Notes under the pieces: generated by a model
The model's database searches: none
The model's input: the letters and a program-made list of their open reading frames with translations, nothing else
What the model was told of the DNA's origin: nothing
Origin: Alectoria sarmentosa
Taxonomy: Eukaryota > Ascomycota > Lecanoromycetes > Lecanorales > Parmeliaceae
Direction: 5' to 3'
Assembly: GCA_009733775.1 (NCBI GenBank)
Contig: WOGZ01000544.1
Location: 1-16,015, forward strand
DNA: 16,015 nt
Program-made: the position numbers and the translations under genes
Shown: positions 1 to 8,976 of the stretch, one piece after another
Layout: each line of letters begins with the position of its first letter
How positions within the stretch are numbered: the first letter of the stretch is position 1

Positions 1-2580
1 AATAATAATCGTGTATATAAACTTAAATATTTATAAGCGATTTTTGTGATAAAGAATATCGTTTGTGATAGCGCATTTATTAAATGTAATATTTTTTAAT
101 TTCTTTTTATCATTAATAATTATCTCGCGTATTTCGTTATATTCGTTATTAATTTTATTCGCTTCGAACACTTTATAATAAAAAAAATCATTAATAACAT
201 TAATTTCGAATTCGATATTATCGAAATTTAAACGATTTAATATAAAAATAATTTGATGTTGTTATCTAAATCGTTTATTTATAAAGTTAATAAATTTGCA
301 TTTAATTATTCGAGTGAGAGTATTAATTTTGAGATTTTATAATTTCGAATAATAAATGATTTTAATATTATATTCGAATAACATATTAAAATATTTAATT
401 TAATAACGACTTAAGTCACGTTTTTTAATAAAGTATATAAAATTTTTATAATTTATAAATATTTTAATCGAAATGTTGATACATTTTAACTCGAATTGTT
501 AATATTTTAAACATCGAATAATAACGAGTAATTTTTTATCGTAAATCTGATAATTGCATTCGATCGAAATTAGATTTTTGTTATAAAAGATTATTAAATG
601 TAATATTTTCTTATTATTATATTGTGATAATACTCTCTTATTAATATAATTAAAAAAATTCGTTTTTAAAATTATCTTTTTAAATTTATCGAAATGTCGC
701 AAAGTAGAAACTCGTATAACGTTGATTTTTAACTAAATAAAGACTTTTTAATAAACGAGTAATTATTTATAAATAACATCTTTTTCTATAAAACGAATCA
801 TCGATTTAATTATTTTCGAAAAGTTTTTTATAAATCTTTTATAAAAATTACAAAAGTCGATAAAGGTTTATATTTGCTTTAAATTCGTAAATTGTATTCA
901 ATCGACGACGATTTATATTTTAATCAAATTCATTTATAATTTATCGATAAATACGAAAAAGTCTAAAAATTTGATTTTTTATATATGAAATTCGCATTTA
1001 AAAATGTTTATTTATAAATCGATTTTTTATAACTTTTAAAAAATTAATCGAATATATTAAACGTGTTTTTTTTTAATTTTATTATAAATAAAAATATCGT
1101 TCAAATATGTTTAATAAAAATTATTTAAATATTCGAAAAAAATATTATTTATGTATTGCTGATAAATAGTAAAATTATTTATTAATTTAAATAAAAATAT
1201 TCGATATTTATATACTTTAAAAGATATAATAAATGTAATAAAGTTTTCGCTATTTAAATGCATTCGAAATTTATTGAAAATAGCGATAATGTCAAATCGT
1301 GTAAAATATTTACAATTTTATATTTTTATCAAAATTTTATTTATTAATAAAATAAAATATTAATTTCTTTTAATGATAGCGTTTAGTTTTCGATAATTCA
1401 CATAAAATCGTAAATTTTTATTTAATTTCTCAATAAATAAAACAAGTGAGACGAATAAAATATGATTAAATACGATAAATTCTTTCTTTAAATATTCGTT
1501 TAAATACTTTTTAACTTATTTGAATTTATAATCTGATAATAAATAAATTCGACTTTTAAATAATGCATTTTTGTTTACTTTTTTAGCGAATTTCAATTTA
1601 TGATTATAAAAACGATATAAAGATAATATATTCGCTTATAATTTATTAAAAACATTTACGTAATTATAATAATTTATAAAGAGTTTGCTAAAAATCTCTT
1701 AAAAAGTGAAAGTTTTAATATTATTAATTTAAGCGTTTTTCAATATATATAATTTATAATATCTTTTATATTTGATTTCGAAATCGCATAAATATAATTT
1801 ATTAATTAATATTCGATTATTTCGTTATAATTATAATATAATCTTGAAAGATTCATTAAAAATATCGTAAATCTTATTCATTATTAAAGAAAAAAGCTTG
1901 TTTTCTTTATTTCAAATCAAATAATAATAAGTTAATGTATTAATTTTAATAATATCGATAAAATCGAACTTTTTAATCATCTTTTTTTTAAATGTTTTAA
2001 ATATTAATATCGATTTTTTTCTATTTAAAATGTCTTTAAAATGATTTATGTCGAAACTATCTTTATTTAATTTATTTTTAATAATAAATTTAAAAGATCG
2101 TATAATAATAACAAATAATGTTTTTAATAAAAATGATAAATTCTTAAATGCTAATATCTTATTGTCGTTATATTTATATCGTTTAAATATAAATAATATT
2201 TTATTTTTTAGTATATCGAATACGACTTTATGTTTATTCATTTATAATTTTTCGAGAATTAAATTATGTTATTTTAATAAAGCGATAAAAATAAAACAAG
2301 ATTTTTTTTTATGATCGTGTATATTCAAAGTAAATAAAAGATAATAAGTGATAGATTGTTTAAATAATCGTTTATTATAGTTTTATAGTAATTTTAATTT
2401 GAAAAGAAAATAAAACTCGATTTATAAACGTTTATATATTTTAAATATAATAATTTCATTAATAATAATGTAAACTTCGATGCATTCGCAATTTATAAAA
2501 GAATTCGTAAATATTATTTATTGATTTTATAATAATAATGTAATTATTATTCGAAAAGAACGTCGTGTTAAGAAATTATT
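1..2580 (-). pseudogene. Decayed gypsy pol: protease, reverse transcriptase, RNase H, start of integrase
   Basis: One minus-strand frame (codon first bases at multiples of 3) carries all domains. A protease active-site remnant reads N-C-E at 2493-2485, where D-C/S-G is expected. The protease C-terminal region runs to MNKHKVVFDI at about 2241-2212. A linker occupies about 2210-1912. The first reverse transcriptase carboxylate survives in the FDII motif (Asp codon 1293-1291). The catalytic YxDD box is YLND at 1107-1096, so one Asp has become Asn. CEFH near 990 and FCNFYKRFIKNFSK near 830 mark the C-terminal side of the domain. RNase H retains LSQYNN and IECNYQIYDKKLL at about 640-520, but its E-T-D has become K-T-N (666-658) and its T-D-H has become I-N-Y (456-448). 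DILYHKNRL at 60-34 begins the integrase zinc-binding region. In-frame stops, mostly TAA, interrupt it throughout. The only long open stretches are 499-702 and 1912-2241, which are fragments of pol and not separate genes. Confidence 0.88.
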
Positions 2581-2599
2581 TAAAATATTTATTAAACAC

Positions 2600-3540
2600 A
2601 CGTTCGTATTATCTTTTATCGTGATTTTGAAAAAGATTAATCTTTTTTCGAATTATTTAAAAAGTTCTTTAAATCATCATCGTCGTTATTATTTATTTTT
2701 ATAATATATATTCGAATAGTTTTTTTATTCGATTGAGAGTAATCACGTTTAATGTATTTAATTTAATTGCAATTATAATATATAAACTTTTTAACATCGA
2801 ATTCAACTTTAGCTTTAATAAGTGAGATTGATATAATAAATTTTATAAATGTTATTATAATGCGAGTGATTCTCATTATTAAAATAATTGATTTTCTTAT
2901 TAAAAATGCAATTTTAAATGTGAATGTCTTAAACTTTTCTTTATATTCAATACGCTAAATGTTATTCAATTTTCGTAAATACTTTTTAATAAATATTAAC
3001 TCGCTAAAATCTTTATATGCGTTTCAATTCTTTCGTAAATTTTTACGAATCTTTAAGCGTAAATGTCGTATTATATTATCTTTGTCTTTATTTATAATTT
3101 AATTAAATCGAATAAAATCGACGTAAAATTTTATAAAAGATATAATATTTTGCTGAAGAAAGTTATATTATTATTTAATATTATTTTATCAATCAAAATT
3201 CTCGTGAATATCGACTAAATTATTCATTATCTCTTTATAAAATTGATATAAATTTAAATAATTTTTTAATCGACGTTTTATAATTTATTTTGAAACTTTT
3301 TCTTTTAATTTAAAAATAACATAAATTAATTTAAACTTAATAATAAAATATTAATTATAATTAATAATGAATTTGTAATTCATTTTAAAAGATTAGTCGT
3401 TTTATATAAGACTTTTTTTATTCGTAAAAATAGAAAAATTAAATAATTTAAAAAACTTATTCTTTTTCGATATAAATCGATTCTTAAATTTATTATAAAA
3501 AAGTTCGTTTTATAAATCCTTCTTTGAATTCTTTTTTAAT
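2600..3540 (-). pseudogene. Decayed gypsy gag with C-terminal zinc knuckle
   Basis: This frame has codon first bases one lower than a multiple of 3, so it is offset from pol. A degraded CCHC knuckle reads YYNCN, stop, IKYIKRDY at about 2780-2738: the first and last Cys have become Tyr, and so has the His. Upstream there is a basic, Thr/Ser-derived stretch. Further upstream come capsid-like segments such as FKLIYVIFKLKE (about 3335-3300), YKEIMNNLVDIHENFD (about 3239-3192) and YNFLQQN followed by FYVDFIRF (about 3167-3105). These match the usual gag plan of an N-terminal capsid-like region followed by the knuckle. The N-terminal limit is uncertain because stops crowd the frame above 3540. Downstream of the knuckle is an acidic run (NNNDDDD, about 2695) that leads into protease. 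Gag would package the element RNA. The copy is dead from multiple nonsense changes. Confidence 0.72.
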
Positions 3541-4721
3541 AATTGAAACTTTATTATATTAATCTTTTATTGCAATTATATCACTTATTTTTATTAATCA
3601 CGAATAATATTATTCGATTATTAAATTATTTGCTTTGATTAATATAAAAAATTTATGATCTCGTTTTTATCGATAATAGTTTTATAAAAATGAAATAAAA
3701 ATTCGCGAAAATCGTCTCGTTTAAAACGAAATTAATTTAATATATTAAGAAATTTCGTAAATGCAGCTTTCGCTTAATATAATAACTGTTTATTAATAAA
3801 AATGTATTATGAATTTAACTTATAATGCTGAGAAAAATCTTCGAAATCTTCAAATATAATTAAAATACGACGTTTATTAATTTTATTCAAAAAATCTTAA
3901 ATGTGATTTTTTTTTTTCATTTCGATAAAGATTATTAATAAAAAAGAAAATAAAAGAGAAAAAAAAGAAAAGAAATTTAAATACTTTAAAAAATATAATA
4001 TTAAAAAATATTATGATAAAGAAGAGTGTTAATATTTTTTATTTAAAATATTTAATAATTTTCGTGTGATAAAGAAATTTAATTTTAATATATAAAAAAT
4101 AATAAAGAATATTATTCAGTCGTTTATTCATTTATTAAACTCTTATAAAAATAATATATTAATTAAATAACGTTTTTTCAATTTCGTTATTTATATAAAG
4201 AGTATTTATTATATCGTCGTCGACTTTGTGCGAGAAAACTTAATAATGCGAAATAAAAAAGAAAAACTTTAAAAAATTATAAAATCGTGATTTTTTATTC
4301 GATAATGATATCGTGAAAGATTTAAATATTTTTAATAATAATCTTTCAAACGATATAATCGATATTATCTTAATTTGAGTTATATAAAAATGATGTATAT
4401 AATTATTTTTTTCGATTCGCTAATTAAACGAATATTTTAATATTTTTTTTATACTCGCTATTGTTAATAAAACGAATCGTTATCTCGATGCGAATTATTC
4501 GAATTTTAATTATCGTAAATAATTTAATTTAGAAATACGATATTTTAATAATTTTTATATTTTGATAAAACTTTTATTAGCACGATTCTTTAAATTCGTT
4601 AATTAATACGAATAAAGTAAGTGAAATAATTTAATTATAATATTAAAATTAATATAAAGTTATATTATATAAGTATATTAAATAAGATAACTAAGTGAAA
4701 AAAAAGTATATATATAAAAAG

Positions 4722-4749
4722 AAGACATTTATATAAAAATAAATGTCTT
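4722..4749. repeat. Perfect 11 bp inverted repeat
   Basis: AAGACATTTAT at 4722-4732 is matched by its exact reverse complement at 4739-4749 across a 6 bp loop. It sits just inside the inferred right end of the gypsy element, so it could be part of the LTR or leader. AT-rich DNA makes short palindromes likely, but two G:C pairs are included in the arms. No function can be assigned. Confidence 0.4.
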
Positions 4750-5977
4750 TATTAAGTCACGTTAAACTCAATCGAGTAATGTTAAAAAAATGTGATATTA
4801 AAGAAAAGTTAATTTTATTAAAAATATAAAATACGCTTATAATAATAATAAGCGATTAAAACGAATAAAATATAAAAAAAACGATATATTTATTAAAAAA
4901 GCGTTAACTTTAATTTTTTTATTATAATAAATTATAAAATTAAAAATATAAATTAATAACGCTATATAATAATCGAAAAAAAATGAAAAAATAAATTTAA
5001 GAAAAAAAATTTCGAAATTAACGAATGTTATAATTTTTATAAAAGATAAATAATTATTATTCAAATAACGACGTTTATATAAATCGAAAATAATTATTAA
5101 ATAAAAATAATAAATTTTATTTAAAATCGACGCGATATAAAATAAAATAATAATAAATAATTAACGATATTATATTAATATAAATTATTCGATTGATTTT
5201 AAAATAAAATTATATATAAAATCGTATAATAAAAATCGTTATAATGCGAATTGAAGAAATTAATAAAACGAAAAAAAAAGAAAAAATTAATATAAATTTT
5301 ATAATTAAAACGAAATTAATAAAATAAGCGAAATAAATAATTATAAATAAAATTTAAAAAGATAAAAAAAAAAAAAGTGTAAAAAAATAAAAATATAATA
5401 AAAAATGCTTAATAATAACGTTATAAATGTTAACGTTAATTAAATATTAAATATAACGTGATAAAAAAGTTAAATAATTTTAATATATTAATAATTTAAA
5501 TATATAAAATTAAAACGATTTTAAATTAATAACGTAATTAATATAATTTCGAATTTTATTTAAATAAAAAAAAAATAAAAAATAAATTTAACGATAAAAA
5601 AAAATGTTATAATTATTATATAAATAAATTTAAAAATTGCGTAAAAACGTAATAAATCGATTATTTTTATTAAAAATATAAATGTAATATAAAAACGATA
5701 AAAGAAAAATATTAATATTAAATTTTAATAATTTTTAAATAATTTTAAAATAAAATATTAAATCGAAATTAATTTAAAATTATTTTAATATTATAAAATT
5801 AATAAAATGAAAATAATATTAAAACGCATTTTAATAAAATATATATAAATAAATAATAAATAAATTTATAATTTTCACTTTTTTTATAAAAAATAATAAA
5901 ATAATTAAATATTAAATTAATTTTAATTATGCGTATTAAAGACATTTAAAATTAAATTCGATTAATAAAAAAAAATG

Positions 5978-6500
5978 AAATTTATATTAATAAAATAAAA
6001 ATTATAAATATTATTTTAATAAAACGAAAAAAATTATAAAATTTAATAAAATAAAATAAAATTCGTAAAATTTATTTTAATAAAATAAATATTATAAAAA
6101 TCGTGAAATTTATTTTAATAAAATTATAAAAATCGTGAAATTTATTTTAATAAAATTATAAAAATTATAAAAATTATTTTAATAAAATTATAAAAATTAT
6201 AAATGTTATTTTAATAAAATAAAAAAAATCGTGAAATTTATTTTAATAAAATTATAAAAATTATAAATATTATTTTAATAAAATTAAAAAAATCGTAAAA
6301 TTTATTTTAATAAAATTATAAAAATCGTAAAATTTATTTTAATAAAATTAAAAAAATCGTAAAATTTATTTTAATAAAATAAAAATTATAAATGTTATTT
6401 TAATAAAATTATAAAAATCGTGAAACTTATTTTAATAAAATTAAAGAAATTATAAAATTTATTTTAATAAAATTATAAAAATCGTAAAATTTATTTTAAT
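5978..6500. repeat. Minisatellite, about 32 bp unit, roughly 15-17 imperfect copies
   Basis: The core TTATTTTAATAAAATTATAA recurs every 29-33 bp (one interval near 39), followed by a tail alternating between AAATCGTGAAAT, AAATCGTAAAAT and AAATTATAAAT. The tail variants differ at the CG dinucleotide (kept as TCG or lost to TTA) and at the following base (TGA or TAA), which fits C-to-T and G-to-A decay of a once more uniform array. No coding potential. Confidence 0.85.
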
Positions 6501-7175
6501 AACGAAAAAATTATATATTTCGTTTTATTTAATAAAAAAAATATTATAAAATAAAAAATAAATATAAATAAAATTTTATTTTAAAAAATGAAAATTTTAT
6601 TATACGAAATTTTAATAATTAATATTTTATAATTTCTTAAAAAGAAATATTAAAAATAATAAATATTATTATAAATTTTTAATATATAAAAATAATTCGA
6701 GTAATTTTTCGCGTGAATTTTTATAATATATAAAATTTAATAAAATAAAGTTTAAATATATTTTTAATAAAATGTTAAAATTAATAATATTTTAATTCGT
6801 AATTAATTTATATTTTATTTTAATTTATATTAATATTTTATATTATTATATATATATAAAAAAGATAATAAAAAAAAATAATAATGTTATAATTTTTTTA
6901 TTTAAATTATACGATAATCGTAAAATCGTTTTATTTTAAAATAAATAACGTTAATTATAATTTAATTTAAAACTTTAATTAAATAAAAAATCTCGATAAA
7001 ATATTCGAATATAAAATTCGTTATTTAAAATAAAATTTATAAATTAATTTATTATTTAAAATAAGATTTATTATATTATTAATTTCGTAAATTTTATTTT
7101 AAATAATAAATTTTATTTTAATTAAATAAAATACGATATTAATAATTTAAAATAAGATTTATTAAAATAAAAAAT

Positions 7176-7295
7176 CTTATTTTATAAAATAAAACTTATT
7201 TTAAGTTAATTTTTAGCGATTGAGATTTTTTTAATTAATTAAATCGAGACGTTATTTAAAATAAATATTATTTTAACGTTTTTTATTTATAAAAT
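7176..7295. repeat. Direct repeat, left copy (about 120 bp)
   Basis: This copy shares with the segment starting near 7803 a palindromic start around TTTATAAAATAAAA, a middle of TTTTAGCGATTGAGATTTTT and an end of TTATTTTAACGTTTTTTATT. The copies differ by a few transitions and small indels, for example GATTGAG here against GATCGAG there. The spacing is about 628 bp and the orientation is the same. They could be terminal repeats of a short LTR-type or non-autonomous element; this is inference. Confidence 0.65.
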
Positions 7296-7367
7296 TTATA
7301 AATTAAATTTATATTACTTAAAAATAAACGAAGACGAAACGAACTTAAAATTTAACGTCGATTAAAC

Positions 7368-7387
7368 TTTTTTTTTTTTTTTTTTTT
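7368..7387. repeat. Homopolymer run of 20 T
   Basis: An uninterrupted T run follows an AAAC. It could be a poly(A) tail of a minus-strand retroposed sequence or simple slippage. No target-site duplication or retroposon body can be seen beside it. Confidence 0.6.
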
Positions 7388-7530
7388 AATTAAAATTTTA
7401 AATTTATTAATATATTTAAATTATAAATATATTAAAATTATAAAAATATTAAATTTATAAATTTTATTTAAAATATAAAAAATTAATGTTTTATTTTAAT
7501 TTTTAAACTTTTTTTTTAAATTGTTTTTTT

Positions 7531-7640
7531 TAAAATTAAATTTTTTTTTTTCGAATCGAAATTTTAAATTTAATTATTTATTAAATTTATAAATTTTATA
7601 TAAATTTAATATAAATTATAACTTTTTTTTTTTTTCGAAT
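7531..7640. repeat. Tandem direct repeat, first copy (period about 130 bp)
   Basis: The landmark TCGAATCGAA lies at 7551 here and at 7681 in the next copy. The following part (TTATTTATTAAATTTATAAA, then ATATAAATTTAATATAAATT) is essentially identical in both. The copies lie between the two 120 bp direct repeats. Confidence 0.75.
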
Positions 7641-7660
7641 TTTTTTATAAAAAAAATTTT

Positions 7661-7770
7661 AAAATTAAATTTTTCTTTTTTCGAATCGAAATTTAAAATT
7701 TCATTATTTATTAAATTTATAAATTTTATATAAATTTAATATAAATTATAATTTTTTTTTTTTTTTAAAT
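7661..7770. repeat. Tandem direct repeat, second copy
   Basis: This is the second copy of the segment at 7531-7640. Differences include single-base changes near 7675 and 7690-7705 and a longer T run after the conserved block. Confidence 0.75.
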
Positions 7771-7799
7771 TTTTTCTTTTTTTGAAATTTTTTTTTTAA

Positions 7800-7920
7800 A
7801 ATTTTATTTTGCAAAATAAAATTTATTTCGTATTAACTTTTAGCGATCGAGATTTTTTTAATTAATTAAATTTAATCGCTATTTAAAATAAATATTATTT
7901 TAACGTTTTTTATTTATAAA
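7800..7920. repeat. Direct repeat, right copy (about 120 bp)
   Basis: Partner of 7176-7295, in the same orientation. It keeps GCAAAATAAAA where the left copy has ATAAAATAAAA, and keeps an extra CG in GCGATCGAG. The right copy therefore seems slightly less mutated. Confidence 0.65.
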
Positions 7921-8463
7921 AAATAATTCGTAAAATAAGCGTAAAAGTTTTTCGAAAATTTCGTTATTAATTTAATTTAACATATTTAAATTAAATATTA
8001 TTTATATATATATATTTAAATTTAATAATTTTTATATTATTAAAAAGCGTATATCGAATTATATACTTTTTAAAATTATAAAAAAATTATATTTTTAAAA
8101 AAGTAAAAGATAAAAAATATTAAAAATATATGTATAAATTTTTAATAAAAACGTTTAAAAAATTTAAACGTCGTTATTCGAGCGCGAATTGAAAAGCGTA
8201 ATAATTTTAAATTTATAATTAATTATATATATAAATTTAAAATATTTTAATTTAATTTTATATTATTTTTTTATATAATAAAAATTAATATAATAAATTA
8301 ATAATATAAATAATATTATATTTTTTTATTTCTCGTTATAATTATAAATTCGTTTAAATAATTTATTTATATAATAAATTTATTTTAAAATACGATATTT
8401 TAATTACTTAATTTAATATTTTAATAAATTTTTTATAATCGTCGCGATCGAAATATAATTTTT

Positions 8464-8484
8464 CGATTTTCGATTTTCGATTTT
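8464..8484. repeat. Short tandem repeat (CGATTTT)x3
   Basis: Three exact 7 bp units lie within AT-rich DNA about 170 bp left of the island boundary. A microsatellite with no assigned role. Confidence 0.7.
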
Positions 8485-8649
8485 AAATTTTTTCTTTTTA
8501 TCGAAATTAACTTATTTGTTTATAAAAAATATCGTAATTAATATATTTTTTTTACGTAAATTTATTATTTTATTTTTGTTTAAAAGAATTTATTATATAA
8601 ATAATAAATTTTAGCGTTAAAAATATTCTTTAATTATATCGCGAAAATT

Positions 8650-8976
8650 AATTTCAATTTTTATCATCGTGATATCTTAATAAAATATTACAAAAAATAA
8701 AAGTTAAAAAGAGTTTTAACATTAAATTATAGAAAAATGCAAGTAGTGCAGCTATATCATGAAAATTGAGTTTAGGCGATATATAAATACAAGCTGAAAC
8801 TGATATACTGAGCCACTGACCCTGCATTTCATCATCTCCAACCACGATGCTTAGCTTTTCCGAGCCAGCCTCCATAATGCTACATGAATAAGCGAGGCTG
8901 ATTCAATCTCCACGAATTACCAAGTCAATCGCTTTAACTAGCCTAAAGCCCCTCTCCCACCGACTTACATCAATAC
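8650..8976 (-). other. 3' flank of the surface-protein gene at the island edge
   Basis: Around 8640-8655 the sequence switches from AT-only DNA to ordinary composition with CpA, CpT and TpG present again. On the minus strand this is the 3' untranslated and downstream region of the 916-codon gene. An open frame of 73 codons (8875-8654, minus) ends in a hydrophobic stretch, but I recognise nothing in it and see no reason to call it a gene. Confidence 0.55.

Larger units (their letters stand above)
1..4820 (-). mobile_element. RIP-degraded Ty3/gypsy LTR retrotransposon, truncated by window edge
   Basis: Reading the minus strand gives the gypsy order: gag with zinc knuckle (about 3540-2600), protease (about 2580-2250), linker, reverse transcriptase (about 1550-950), RNase H (about 710-300), a tether and the very start of integrase (60-1). 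The rest of integrase and the 3' LTR lie outside the window. Pol stays in one frame for about 2.5 kb without an indel; the damage I see is mostly C-to-T or G-to-A, turning former Trp and Gln codons into stops and acidic catalytic residues into Asn or Lys. The right limit near 4820 is inferred from a change in base composition, because no LTR partner is available to delimit it. Positions 3600-4820 should hold the 5' leader and LTR but show no identifiable landmark apart from a small hairpin near 4735. Confidence 0.85.
4820..8650. other. Extremely AT-rich RIP-type block without readable genes
   Basis: Base composition is roughly 90% A+T. In 5281-5640 I count 11 C residues, 10 of them followed by G. 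CpA and TpG are scarce compared with the gypsy remnant to the left. The only sizeable open stretch, 4837-5064 minus, is an Ile/Phe/Asn/Lys-rich low-complexity run and is not gene-like. The block contains the repeats listed separately. I could not recognise a transposon protein in it on either strand, consistent with older or more intense mutation than in 1-4820. Confidence 0.8.

Noticed and set aside
2048..2314. Plus-strand open frame of 88 codons
   Set aside because: It lies opposite the pol protease/linker region that reads clearly on the minus strand; its Asn/Ile/Leu/Phe-rich content is what AT-rich antisense DNA gives.
4837..5064. Minus-strand 75-codon hydrophobic open frame resembling a membrane peptide
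   Set aside because: It is low-complexity Ile/Phe/Asn/Tyr from roughly 90% A+T DNA, with no plausible start context or neighbours.
5978..6500. CRISPR-like array
   Set aside because: Units are contiguous imperfect tandem copies with no unique spacers, in eukaryotic-type DNA.
1..8650. Mitochondrial or plastid origin of the AT-rich DNA
   Set aside because: No organellar genes or tRNAs are seen, a nuclear-type gypsy element is present, and the AT block joins a GC-balanced island with a secretory gene.
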